A stretch of 16,046 nt of DNA from Fluviicola sp. (GTDB lineage Bacteria; Bacteroidota; Bacteroidia; Flavobacteriales_D; Crocinitomicaceae): the NCBI RefSeq assembly GCF_030151805.1, contig NZ_JASLCN010000051.1, positions 1 through 16,046 of the forward strand, written 5' to 3'. Below, piece after piece: positions 1 through 7,862 of this stretch. Numbering within the stretch: the stretch's first letter is position 1; each line of letters opens with the position of its first letter. The translations under genes and the position numbers were made by a program. The notes below the pieces were generated by a model. It was not told where the DNA came from. It searched no databases and saw nothing but the letters and a program-made list of their open reading frames with translations.

Positions 1-882
1 GGTATACAGGTTGGTAGGAGAAGTATGTGTGGTCACGTTCATTCCGGTAATAATCAGGTCTAAATCACCGTCCGCATCAATATCTGAATAGTCGATGAAT
101 CCTTGTTCTACCGGGATTAGCGAGCTGCTTGAGGACGAAATGGAGAAATTCCCGGTTCCGTCATTCAGATAGATTCTTGCTACGGAGCCTGATGATGATG
201 ATGTTCCTGTTACGATTGCATCGGGATCTCCGTCATTATCGACGTCAAATGTAGTCATCTGAATGAATGCAGTAAGATCTGAAAGGGGAGTTGTTTCGGT
301 AAAATTCCCGGTTCCGTCATTCAGGAACAAACGCGCTCCAAGGAAGATATCCTTGTCTGAATCATCATCCACATCCACAAATTGCGGATATGCATTGATC
401 GCAGAACTCATCAGGTCGATCGTTTCAAAAGGGGAACCACTCACAACTGTAAAGGTTCCGGTACCGTCATTTCTATAGAGGAATGATTTGTTCAGCATTT
501 CGGATAAGACGAGAATGTCATCGTCCGAATCGCCATCAATATCACCCACTCCTGCAATGCGTTGCTGCATACCGGTTTCAGAAAACTGGTTTGCCGGATC
601 AGGAGTGAACTGACCGGTTCCGTCATTGAGATAGATGTATATATTGGATATTCCTCCTGGCCCGGTTCCGCTGACATCCGTTCCGACAATCAGGAGATCC
701 GGATTTCCGTCCATATTAAAGTCCGATACAAAGGACTGATTTGGGGAAGGGTCATTAAAAGCTGGTGTAAAATTACCTCCCGGTAAAGATGGAACCGGAT
801 GGAGTTCACTAAAGCATAAATTCTGTGAAAAAGAGGTGCTTACCAGTGCAAATGATAAAAGAGATAGGATGGTTTTTTTCAT
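1..882 (-). CDS. Secreted FG-GAP/VCBS-repeat protein (3' end outside window)
   Basis: The frame is open from an ATG at 882 down to base 1 (294 codons, no stop), so the C-terminus lies outside the window. Residues 1-19 form a signal peptide (MKKTILSLLSFALVSTSFS) with cleavage likely before Gln20. Five Asp-rich calcium-loop motifs of the DxDxDGxxD type begin at residues 54, 114, 170, 213 and 267. These are typical of FG-GAP/VCBS beta-propeller blades. A second motif, NDGTGxF, recurs at residues 86, 138, 188 and 240, giving blade spacings of 52, 50 and 52 residues. Such proteins act outside the cell or on its surface, in adhesion or as secreted proteins of unknown ligand. In Bacteroidota they often carry a type IX secretion C-terminal domain, which cannot be checked here. 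It lies 196 bp downstream of the TPR gene on the same strand and has its own candidate promoter. Confidence 0.85.
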   Translation of the reverse strand, partial: MKKTILSLLSFALVSTSFSQNLCFSELHPVPSLPGGNFTPAFNDPSPNQSFVSDFNMDGNPDLLIVGTDVSGTGPGGISNIYIYLNDGTGQFTPDPANQFSETGMQQRIAGVGDIDGDSDDDILVLSEMLNKSFLYRNDGTGTFTVVSGSPFETIDLMSSAINAYPQFVDVDDDSDKDIFLGARLFLNDGTGNFTETTPLSDLTAFIQMTTFDVDNDGDPDAIVTGTSSSSGSVARIYLNDGTGNFSISSSSSSLIPVEQGFIDYSDIDADGDLDLIITGMNVTTHTSPTNLYT

Positions 883-908
883 GGTGTCACTTAATTTAAG
901 AATTGATG

Positions 909-937
909 TAAAATTATCACTTTTTTGTTTTGTACAA
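909..937 (-). promoter_or_regulatory. Candidate Bacteroidota promoter for the FG-GAP gene
   Basis: Read on the minus strand, a TTG (935-937) is followed after 18 nt by TAATTTTA (909-916). This is one mismatch from the Bacteroidota -7 consensus TAnnTTTG, at the expected spacing from the -33 element. The box ends 26 nt upstream of the ATG at 882. The rest of the 196-bp gap (883-1078) shows only a weak 5-bp inverted repeat (1059-1075) next to the stop codon of the TPR gene. Confidence 0.4.
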
Positions 938-1078
938 GAATTTAGAGGATGGTATTAGAAATCCTTTATGTTCTTATATATGGTCCGTACTTAACCTAAG
1001 TCGGAAGACAGAAAAATCTTTTTCGGGTGTTATTTGTTCAAGGATATTTTACAGGTTTGAGAACATTAAATTCTCTAT

Positions 1079-2059
1079 TCATTTTGGTATTTGTAATTGT
1101 TTCCTGAGTTCTTCCGCAAACTTCAAATCTTCTTCCATCAATTTGGTGTTGCCTAATTCTTTGTAAATTTTTGCTCTTGTTTCGAGCACTTCCGGGGTTG
1201 GTTCCACCAATTGCAGTAACAGATTGGCGTCGCCTAAAGCGTCGTTGTAGCGTTTCAATTCGATTAAAGCCAGCATGCGGTTATTGAGCGATGTGCTCAA
1301 AAACGGATTGTAGGAAAGTGCTTTATTCAAATCTTCCAATGCGCCCTTGTAATCGTTGGTTGAGATTTTAACCTGGGCGCGTTTATCATATGCTTCCGGA
1401 TAACGCGGGTCGATCTGAATGGCTTTGTTGATTGCTTCCAACGCTTTTGTGTTGTCTCCCAGACTAAAGTAGCAGAAGCCTAAATTGTTGTATGCTTCTT
1501 TGTATAGCGAATCTTTCGAAAGGATTGTCCGGAAGTAGGAAATGGCATTATTGAAGTTTTTCTCTTTCGTTTCGCAGTAACCCAGATACAGGATCAATGA
1601 CAAATCGTTGGGATTTTTCTTTAGGAGGTAGAGCAGGTCCGGTTTGCAGGCTTTAAAATTTCCGGTTTTATAGTACAAGGTTGCGCGGTCTTGCCGGGCT
1701 TCATCAAATTCCGGATTCAGCTCGAGGGCTTTTGAAACGTCTTTGATTGCCTGGTCCAGATCTCCTTTTTCGAAATTTACTTTGGCGCGTGATTTATAAA
1801 CCGGGGCTTCAGCAGGGCGCAAAGACAAATACTTGTCAATATCGCGAAGAGCTCCGTCGTAATCGCCCAATAGATTCAGATAGTATCCGCGCTGAATATA
1901 CGCTTCCGCATTGTTCGGATCGGTATTGATGCGGTTATTGGCAATGCGGATCGACAAACGGTATGAAGCATATTTGCTGGTGTCTTTATCTATCAGATCG
2001 AACTGAGAAAAGGCCGTGTGCGAAAGACAGATGAAAAAAAACAGTCCAAAAAGTTTCAT
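1079..2059 (-). CDS. Secreted/periplasmic tetratricopeptide (TPR) protein, eight repeats
   Basis: The 326-residue protein starts with a signal peptide (MKLFGLFFFICLSHTAFS, cleavage before Gln19). The rest is almost entirely TPR solenoid. The aromatic or hydrophobic anchor position recurs at residues 54, 88, 122, 156, 190, 224, 258 and 292, exactly 34 apart. That gives eight gapless repeats from about residue 51 to 322. TPRs bind peptides or proteins, so this is probably a periplasmic or envelope scaffold. No catalytic domain is present and no specific partner can be named. The ATG at 2057-2059 is the only start that keeps the signal peptide at the N-terminus. It lies downstream of the RNA methyltransferase gene on the same strand (79-bp gap) but has its own promoter-like sequence, so it may be transcribed separately. 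Confidence 0.85.
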   Translation of the reverse strand: MKLFGLFFFICLSHTAFSQFDLIDKDTSKYASYRLSIRIANNRINTDPNNAEAYIQRGYYLNLLGDYDGALRDIDKYLSLRPAEAPVYKSRAKVNFEKGDLDQAIKDVSKALELNPEFDEARQDRATLYYKTGNFKACKPDLLYLLKKNPNDLSLILYLGYCETKEKNFNNAISYFRTILSKDSLYKEAYNNLGFCYFSLGDNTKALEAINKAIQIDPRYPEAYDKRAQVKISTNDYKGALEDLNKALSYNPFLSTSLNNRMLALIELKRYNDALGDANLLLQLVEPTPEVLETRAKIYKELGNTKLMEEDLKFAEELRKQLQIPK

Positions 2060-2087
2060 TGCGGATTTGTTAAGTGTTTGAATGTGT

Positions 2088-2117
2088 TAAAAGTATTCGT
2101 TTTTGTTGTAAAACAAA
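2088..2117 (-). promoter_or_regulatory. Candidate Bacteroidota promoter for the eight-TPR gene
   Basis: On the minus strand TTTG (2114-2117) is followed after 18 nt by TACTTTTA (2088-2095). This is one mismatch from TAnnTTTG, in the normal -33/-7 spacing for the primary sigma factor of Bacteroidota. The -7 box ends 28 nt upstream of the ATG at 2059. The match is good, but chance occurrence is possible in such T-rich DNA. Confidence 0.45.
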
Positions 2118-2138
2118 AGATGGATTGATGAGAGCAAA

Positions 2139-2867
2139 TCAACCGACGATTTCGGCTAACAAAATAGCTGTCGCCGTGGCCACATTCAAGGATTCTGCTT
2201 CTCCGAATCGCGGAATGGTTACAGGAACGTCGAAAAGCGCTTCAATTTCCGGTCTGACGCCTTTTCCTTCGTTTCCCATAATCAGGATGGCATCTTTTGG
2301 GTAATCGATTTCTTTGTAATTTTTTCCGTTCAGCATCGCTCCGAATTTTTGTTGCGGAGAACTCAGCAAAAATTCTGCCAGATCAATATAGTGAACAGGA
2401 ATGCGGTAGATGGCTCCCATGGAAGATTGAATGACTTTGGAGTTGTAACAGTCGACGGTGTCCCGGGAACAGATCAATTGTCTGACTCCGAACCAATCTG
2501 CCAGGCGAAGAATGGTTCCCATATTTCCCGGATCCTGAATTCCGTCCAAAGCAATGGTCAATGCATTGGGAAGTAACCCGTTTTCCGGCCGTCTGAAAAC
2601 GGCTAAACATTTATTCGGAGTCTTCAATTCCGAAATTTGCTCTAATTCTTTAGTTGTAACCGTAAATGTTTTGGAATAAAACTGGCCTGGAATTTGTGAT
2701 GCGAATGCCTCAAGTGTAACCAGTATTTCTAAATGTGATGAAAGCGCAGAAATTCCTTCAAGGACTGATTTTTCGCCTTCTACAACGAAAAGCGATTCCA
2801 ATTCACGGTTCTTTTTTTGCTGTAAAGACCGGATCCATTTTTGTTTGGCTTTAGAAAGGGCTTCCAC
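2139..2867 (-). CDS. TrmH/SpoU-family (SPOUT) RNA 2'-O-methyltransferase
   Basis: The 242-residue protein has the SPOUT family layout: an N-terminal substrate-binding domain (about 1-95) and a C-terminal catalytic trefoil-knot domain. The three SpoU motifs are visible. Motif 1 is at 108-121 (DGIQDPGNMGTILR, with Asn115 and Arg121), motif 2 at 194-204 (ILIMGNEGKGV, Asn199/Glu200), and motif 3 at 218-232 (IPRFGEAESLNVATA, Ser226/Asn228). It should transfer a methyl group from S-adenosylmethionine to a ribose 2'-OH in rRNA or tRNA; the target nucleotide cannot be read from sequence. The start is GTG at 2865-2867. An in-frame TGA lies three codons upstream and no ATG precedes motif 1, so GTG is effectively forced. 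It is transcribed divergently from tamL. Confidence 0.93.
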   Translation of the reverse strand: MEALSKAKQKWIRSLQQKKNRELESLFVVEGEKSVLEGISALSSHLEILVTLEAFASQIPGQFYSKTFTVTTKELEQISELKTPNKCLAVFRRPENGLLPNALTIALDGIQDPGNMGTILRLADWFGVRQLICSRDTVDCYNSKVIQSSMGAIYRIPVHYIDLAEFLLSSPQQKFGAMLNGKNYKEIDYPKDAILIMGNEGKGVRPEIEALFDVPVTIPRFGEAESLNVATATAILLAEIVG

Positions 2868-2877
2868 TTTTTTTTGT

Positions 2878-2885
2878 CAAACTTA
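2878..2885 (-). promoter_or_regulatory. -7 box (TAAGTTTG) for the RNA methyltransferase
   Basis: On the minus strand TAAGTTTG is an exact match to TAnnTTTG, ending 10 nt before the GTG start at 2867. A convincing TTTG -33 element is not present at 17-21 nt. If used, the mRNA would have a leader of only a few bases. Confidence 0.45.
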
Positions 2886-2927
2886 CCAAATTCGCTTCGT
2901 TTAAAATGAATTTTTGTTTTGGTTTCT

Positions 2928-2935
2928 TATTTTTG
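2928..2935 (+). promoter_or_regulatory. -7 box (TATTTTTG) for tamL
   Basis: TATTTTTG matches TAnnTTTG exactly and ends four bases before the ATG at 2940, so transcription from it would begin at or next to the start codon. No good -33 box lies at the usual distance. The stretch is T-rich, so a chance match is possible. Confidence 0.4.
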
Positions 2936-2939
2936 TCTT

Positions 2940-5804
2940 ATGGTGAGGCGCTTTGAGCTATTTAAATTCATTCATGCATTCGTAATTGCTGCGGTTGTAT
3001 TTGTTGTTCAAAGTTGTTCGTCAACCAAGTTGGTTCCTCCCGGCAAGCATCTTTTGGTGAAGAACAAAATCACGGTTCAGGGCGATAAAATCAATACCTC
3101 GGAAGTGGAAGATGTCTTGAAGCAAAAACCGAATCTAAAAGTGATCGGAGTTCCGCTTCGTCTGAAATTGTATAATTGGATCGACAGTGCCAAAACCGAA
3201 AAGGGAAGAATCAAGAAACTGGATCGCTTAAATTTTAAAAACCGGAAAAAAGCCAAGCGCGAAATCCGGATCAACGAACGCAGAAGGCAGCGCGCTATCC
3301 GACATGGAGAACCGGATTACATTTATAAGAAAGTCCGATTACGCGATACGCTTGATCCGAATTCAACACTCAGACAATTAATCAAGTACAAATTCGGTGA
3401 AGCACCTGTTGTTGCAGATACCGGAGCAATGACACGTTCCCGGGTTCAGATTCAGGCATATATGCATTCGAAAGGGTATTTCTATTCGCATGTAAGCAGC
3501 CAGTTTGATACGATTCACCGCAAGCTGAATAAGCATAAGCTGAAACGCAAGGTGGTTGCAAATTACGATATCGTAACCGGAACCCGTTATTATATCGATA
3601 CGGTGAAACTCATTTGTTCGAACCCGTCTGTTGAACACGATTTTGAGGTGTTTATTCAAAAAGAAACTGATAAGCAAGGTTTGAATTCGGATTTCAAGGC
3701 AAGTATTATCGACAAAAAACAGATCAACCTTCCTTTTGATGCAGATAAGTTCAGCGCATACCGGGGAGAACTCGCCAGTTATTTAAGAGATCAGACATAT
3801 TTTGGTTTTGTTGAAACAAATGTCACCTATAAGGCCGATACGAGCAGGGTTTCAAATTCTCCCAAAACCAGTCTGAAAATGACATTGACGATTGTTTTGG
3901 GGGACCGGGTGGTACAGGATAAAAACAATCCGAAGAACGTAACCTATATTCCGCATGTTTCTACGCGGGTAGACAGTGTGTTTTTCCATTTTTCGGACAC
4001 CAGTTATTACAAAGGAGATTTTAAATCCGATGTAGCCAAAAAGGGCCTGGACTTGAAGGAAAACGGTTTCATCATCACCCTGGATGATACGGTTTATAAA
4101 AAGATCCGGAAACCGGTTGAGGATTACGAAAAATCCCAGGCCGCAGGCCATAAGGTGATTATTAAAAGTCAGGTAGATAAAAATTTACTCGGAAAATACA
4201 AAGACAGTATTGATTTTGACCCGCATAGAGTGGCGACTTTTTATTACAATGGCAAATTGTTTGTAAGTCCGGCATTGATTGAGGCGCAGAATTACCTGGA
4301 AAACGACAATTACTACAAAGAATATTATCTCGAGCGTTCTTTTGAAAGATTGGTTCAGTTGGGATTGTTTTCGGTGATCAAACCTGAAATTGTGGAAACT
4401 TATCCCGGAAGCGGGCTTGTGAAGGTGCATTATTATCTGACACCTGCGACCAAGCAGAGTTTCAGTTTTGAGCCGCGTGCAAAGAACTCGAATGGTTTCC
4501 TGGGATTGAGTGCTTCGCTGAATTACAACAACAAGAATATTTTCAGAACGGGAACAAACTTCGTGTTCTCGATTTCAGGAGGTTTTGAATCCAACCCGAG
4601 TGTATTCTCCAAGGATGCCAACGGAAATAAGATCAAAACGCAGGAAAGAAGCTTTAACACGCTGGAGATCGGACCGTCGGCTAAACTGGATATTCCGGGA
4701 TTATTTCCTTTCGGAGTGACGATCCTGGGGAAAAGACAAAGACCAAGAACGGAACTTTCAACCGCGTATAACTTTCAGAAAAGACCTGATTTCTCCAGAA
4801 GTGTGCTTCAGTTCAACTACATCTACAAATTTTTGGTTGGAGATGGAAAAACACAGTCGGTTTCTTTTGGTTTGCCGGGGGCTTCCGTCATCAAGTTTGT
4901 TTCGATCAAGCCACTGCCTGAATTCACGGAAAAGTTGAATGCACTGAATGATTTGTTTTTGAAGAATGCTTACCGCGATCAGTTTATCTGGGAAGATTTC
5001 AGGGTAACATATGATTTTGACAACGATAAGAAAACAAAGCGGAAGTATGCTAAATTGCGTTTTGTTTATTCGGGAAGTTTTTCCATTGCGGGAAATCTCT
5101 TAAATGGAATCACGTCGATCAAACCTCAGTATGATACGGCAGGACACAAGCTTTTTCTGGGAGTTCCTTATGCGCAATTTTCCGTGATAGATAATAAAGT
5201 TGTGATTTATTACAAAACCGGAAAACACAGTACGCTGGCGTTCAGAACCATGGCTGGTGTCGGATTTCCGATGAAAAATTCACCGACCTCCCTGCCATAT
5301 GATTATTCGTTCTTTGCCGGAGGATCAAACGATAACCGCGGTTGGGTTGCGAGAACGCTTGGTCCGGGTTCGTACCAGGGACTTCTGGATCCGAATTTTG
5401 CAATTACCCAGATTGGAGACATTCGCTTCAATGCATCTTTGGAATACCGGTTCGGGGCGGGTGGAATTCTGAATCACGCGATTTTCTCCGATGCGGGAAA
5501 TATCTGGACACGTAAAGAAGATCCGAATCGTCCCGGTGGTCAGATTTCTGCCGGATTCTTAAAAGAATTGGGTGTTTCTGTCGGATATGGTCTCCGTTTT
5601 GATTTCACCTACTTTTTATTCCGCTTGGATTTGGGGCTTCCGATTCATAATCCTTCTCTTCCCGAAGGAGAGCGTTGGATTTTTAGCCCGAAAACGGAAT
5701 TTCACACCAAAGCAGAAGCAGTTTATGGTCCGGACTACAGAAATTTTATTCCGAAAAACCTCTACCGCATGTACCTGCATTTTGGAATTGGTGTACCATT
5801 CTAA
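2940..5804 (+). CDS. tamL: TamL-type lipidated BamA/TamA (Omp85) outer-membrane assembly factor
   Basis: The protein has 954 residues from the ATG at 2940; a TTG 21 nt upstream would put seven extra residues before the signal peptide and is rejected. Residues 1-25 form a lipoprotein signal ending in VVQS, with lipidated Cys26. The next segment (STKLVPPGKHLLVKN, then QKPN and LYNW) is the TamL N-terminal signature. A POTRA-like region follows, including KYKFGEAPV near residue 150 and a second region near 400-490. The C-terminal half is a beta-barrel (bacterial surface antigen domain) with the conserved loop GGSNDNRGW at 794-802, ending in aromatic Phe. By family knowledge it inserts or assembles outer-membrane components, usually with TamB, which is not in this window. 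Residues 85-135 are an unusually basic stretch (22 Lys/Arg). fbaA and accD follow on the same strand. Confidence 0.85.
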   Translation: MVRRFELFKFIHAFVIAAVVFVVQSCSSTKLVPPGKHLLVKNKITVQGDKINTSEVEDVLKQKPNLKVIGVPLRLKLYNWIDSAKTEKGRIKKLDRLNFKNRKKAKREIRINERRRQRAIRHGEPDYIYKKVRLRDTLDPNSTLRQLIKYKFGEAPVVADTGAMTRSRVQIQAYMHSKGYFYSHVSSQFDTIHRKLNKHKLKRKVVANYDIVTGTRYYIDTVKLICSNPSVEHDFEVFIQKETDKQGLNSDFKASIIDKKQINLPFDADKFSAYRGELASYLRDQTYFGFVETNVTYKADTSRVSNSPKTSLKMTLTIVLGDRVVQDKNNPKNVTYIPHVSTRVDSVFFHFSDTSYYKGDFKSDVAKKGLDLKENGFIITLDDTVYKKIRKPVEDYEKSQAAGHKVIIKSQVDKNLLGKYKDSIDFDPHRVATFYYNGKLFVSPALIEAQNYLENDNYYKEYYLERSFERLVQLGLFSVIKPEIVETYPGSGLVKVHYYLTPATKQSFSFEPRAKNSNGFLGLSASLNYNNKNIFRTGTNFVFSISGGFESNPSVFSKDANGNKIKTQERSFNTLEIGPSAKLDIPGLFPFGVTILGKRQRPRTELSTAYNFQKRPDFSRSVLQFNYIYKFLVGDGKTQSVSFGLPGASVIKFVSIKPLPEFTEKLNALNDLFLKNAYRDQFIWEDFRVTYDFDNDKKTKRKYAKLRFVYSGSFSIAGNLLNGITSIKPQYDTAGHKLFLGVPYAQFSVIDNKVVIYYKTGKHSTLAFRTMAGVGFPMKNSPTSLPYDYSFFAGGSNDNRGWVARTLGPGSYQGLLDPNFAITQIGDIRFNASLEYRFGAGGILNHAIFSDAGNIWTRKEDPNRPGGQISAGFLKELGVSVGYGLRFDFTYFLFRLDLGLPIHNPSLPEGERWIFSPKTEFHTKAEAVYGPDYRNFIPKNLYRMYLHFGIGVPF

Positions 5805-5874
5805 GAGCTTGAGTTGATTTTTATGCTTTCTTCGTCATTATTTGGCGCTTTTCATTACTTTTACACCCCAAATA

Positions 5875-6957
5875 ATGACTAAAATGGCTTATTCTATTAA
5901 ACCCGGAGTTGCCTCAGGAGATGAGGTTCAGGAGATTTTCCGCTTTGCAAAAGAAAAAGGATTTGCGCTTCCAGCAGTGAATGTTACCAGTACTTCAACA
6001 GTAAATGCAGTAATGGAAACTGCAGCGAAATTGAATGCTCCTGTGATCATTCAGTTCTCAAACGGAGGAGCACATTTCTTCGCTGGTAAAGGTCTTTCCA
6101 ATAAAGATGAAAAAGCTGCTATTTTAGGAGGGATTTCCGGTGCGAAACACGTTCATGCCCTGGCGGAAGCTTACGGAGTAACCGTTATTTTACATACGGA
6201 TCACTGTGCGAAAAATTTGCTGCCATGGGTAGACGGCTTATTGGATGCCGGTGAGCAGTTCTTTAAAGAAACAGGAAAACCGTTGTATTCTTCTCACATG
6301 CTTGACTTGTCGGAGGAACCGATCGAAGAAAATATTGAGATTTGCAAAGAATACCTGGCTCGTATGAGCAAAATCGGGATGACGTTGGAAATCGAATTGG
6401 GTATTACCGGTGGAGAAGAAGACGGTGTGGATAACAGCGATGTGGATTCTTCTAAATTGTATACACAACCGGAAGAAGTGGCGTTTGCTTACGAAGAATT
6501 GATGAAAGTGAGTCCGCGATTTACGATTGCAGCTGCATTCGGAAATGTTCACGGAGTATATAAACCCGGGAATGTGAAACTGACACCGAAGATCTTGTTG
6601 AACTCTCAGAACTTTGTTCAGGAGAAATTCCATACAGGACACAACCCGGTTGATTTTGTATTCCATGGAGGTTCTGGTTCTACCGTTGAAGAAATTCGTG
6701 AGGCAATTGGCTACGGAGTGATTAAAATGAACATTGATACGGATCTTCAGTTTGCATTTACAGAGGGAGTTCGTGATTATGTTGATTCTAAAATTGATTA
6801 CCTGAGAACTCAAATCGGAAACCCGGAAGGTGATGATGTTCCGAATAAGAAATATTACGATCCGAGAAAATGGTTGCGTGAGGGTGAGTTGACATTTGTG
6901 AAACGCCTGGAGCAGTCATTCGAAGATTTGAATAACGTAAATACATTGACTAAATAA
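5875..6957 (+). CDS. fbaA: Class II fructose-1,6-bisphosphate aldolase
   Basis: This zinc-dependent aldolase cleaves fructose-1,6-bisphosphate to dihydroxyacetone phosphate and glyceraldehyde-3-phosphate, and runs in reverse for gluconeogenesis, in the cytosol. From the ATG at 5875 it has 360 residues, about the same length as the E. coli class IIA enzyme. The zinc ligands are His110 (in HTDHCAKN), His226 (HGVYKPGN) and His264 (FHGGSGST). Asp109 is the catalytic acid, and the GGEEDGVDN segment carries Glu181/Glu182. The KMNIDTD phosphate-binding strand near residue 285 and C-terminal NKKYYDPRKWLR are also present. A TTG at 5842 in the same frame would add 11 non-homologous residues and is rejected; ATG 5884 is a less likely alternative. 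A TACTTTTA box at 5856-5863 could serve as a weak -7 element. accD follows after only 9 nt. Confidence 0.97.
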   Translation: MTKMAYSIKPGVASGDEVQEIFRFAKEKGFALPAVNVTSTSTVNAVMETAAKLNAPVIIQFSNGGAHFFAGKGLSNKDEKAAILGGISGAKHVHALAEAYGVTVILHTDHCAKNLLPWVDGLLDAGEQFFKETGKPLYSSHMLDLSEEPIEENIEICKEYLARMSKIGMTLEIELGITGGEEDGVDNSDVDSSKLYTQPEEVAFAYEELMKVSPRFTIAAAFGNVHGVYKPGNVKLTPKILLNSQNFVQEKFHTGHNPVDFVFHGGSGSTVEEIREAIGYGVIKMNIDTDLQFAFTEGVRDYVDSKIDYLRTQIGNPEGDDVPNKKYYDPRKWLREGELTFVKRLEQSFEDLNNVNTLTK

Positions 6958-6966
6958 GCTGGTGAT

Positions 6967-7812
6967 ATGAGTTGGTTTAAACGTTCCAAAGAAGGTATTA
7001 CTACCTCAACAAAAGATAAAAAAGAAACTCCGGAAGGACTTTGGAGTAAATGTTCCCGATGTAAAACGGTGTTTACAGCTCAGGACTTGGAAAGAAATGC
7101 CTGGGTGTGTGACCGTTGTTCGAACCACGAAAGAATCGGTTCCGAGCAGTATTTTTATTTGTTGTTTGACGAAGGGAAATATGTCGAAATTAACGAGAAG
7201 GTAACTTCGGGAGATCCGTTGGATTTCGTGGATACAAAAAAATACACGGATCGAATCAAAGCAACACAGAAAGCAACAGGTTTGAAAGATGCGATCAGAA
7301 CTGCATATGGAGATATGCAAGGTTTCCCGTTTGTTGTTGCTGCGATGGATTTCAGTTTCGTTGGCGGATCCATGGGATCTGTAATGGGGGAGAAAATCGC
7401 CCGTGCAATTGACAAAGCAATCGAATTGAAAGCTCCGTTTATGATCATTTCCAAATCCGGAGGTGCGCGTATGATGGAGGCAGGATTCTCATTGATGCAG
7501 ATGGCAAAAGTTTCCGGTAAATTAGGACAATTATCAAGTCATAAATTGCCGTATATCTCTTATCTGACAGATCCTACAACCGGAGGTGTTACTGCATCTT
7601 TCGCCATGCTGGGTGATATCAATATCGCTGAACCGGAAGCATTGATCGGATTTGCAGGGCCTCGTGTCGTAAAAGAAACAATCGGCAGAGATTTGCCGGA
7701 TGGATTCCAGACTTCCGAATTTGTTTTGGAACACGGATTCCTGGATTACATTGTGAATAGAACTGAGTTGAAAGAAACTTTGGGTCATTCATTGAAATTG
7801 TTCAGATCATAA
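6967..7812 (+). CDS. accD: Acetyl-CoA carboxylase carboxyltransferase subunit beta
   Basis: AccD with AccA forms the carboxyltransferase that moves the carboxyl group from biotin on AccB to acetyl-CoA, making malonyl-CoA for fatty-acid synthesis. The 281-residue length is normal. The N-terminal C4 zinc finger is intact (Cys29, Cys32, Cys48, Cys51). The crotonase-fold core carries the glycine-rich segments GGSMGSVMGEKIARAID and SGGARMMEAGFSLMQM, which form the acyl-CoA and oxyanion pocket. Next come YLTDPTTGGVTASFAMLGD, GFAGPRVVKETI and the terminal EHGFLDYIV region. It starts 9 nt after fbaA and is very likely co-transcribed with it. A strong terminator follows 16 nt after its stop. accA is not in this window. 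Confidence 0.98.
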   Translation: MSWFKRSKEGITTSTKDKKETPEGLWSKCSRCKTVFTAQDLERNAWVCDRCSNHERIGSEQYFYLLFDEGKYVEINEKVTSGDPLDFVDTKKYTDRIKATQKATGLKDAIRTAYGDMQGFPFVVAAMDFSFVGGSMGSVMGEKIARAIDKAIELKAPFMIISKSGGARMMEAGFSLMQMAKVSGKLGQLSSHKLPYISYLTDPTTGGVTASFAMLGDINIAEPEALIGFAGPRVVKETIGRDLPDGFQTSEFVLEHGFLDYIVNRTELKETLGHSLKLFRS

Positions 7813-7827
7813 TTCCATAGAAATAGT

Positions 7828-7859
7828 ATCCCCCTGACTTTGGCAGGGGGATTTTTTTT
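7828..7859 (+). terminator. Rho-independent terminator after accD
   Basis: A perfect 9-bp stem (ATCCCCCTG at 7828-7836 with CAGGGGGAT at 7844-7852) has a 7-nt loop and is followed by eight T bases. It ends just 3 nt before the ATG of the HutD-family gene, so it closes the fbaA-accD unit. Confidence 0.92.
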
Positions 7860-7862
7860 GCC

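Noticed and set aside
146..626. CRISPR-like periodic repeat
   Set aside because: Spacing is about 150 bp, only the NDGTG codons are conserved, and the repeats sit in frame in an FG-GAP gene.
1059..1075. Terminator after the eight-TPR gene
   Set aside because: The stem is only 5 bp, AT-rich, and has no T tract on the minus strand.
930..1166. 78-codon plus-strand frame between the FG-GAP and TPR genes
   Set aside because: It overlaps the 3' end of the TPR gene in antisense, with no signal or domain.
2919..2939. TTG start for tamL, 21 nt upstream of the ATG
   Set aside because: It would place seven extra residues before a complete lipoprotein signal peptide and overlaps the candidate -7 box. 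The ATG at 2940 fits better.
5842..5874. TTG start for fbaA
   Set aside because: The added 11 residues are not part of the aldolase family, and the ATG at 5875 gives the usual class II aldolase length.
6238..6813. 191-codon open frame on the minus strand inside fbaA
   Set aside because: It lies entirely opposite a highly conserved gene. The translated product is rich in Cys, His, Phe and Arg with no domain, typical of a shadow frame.
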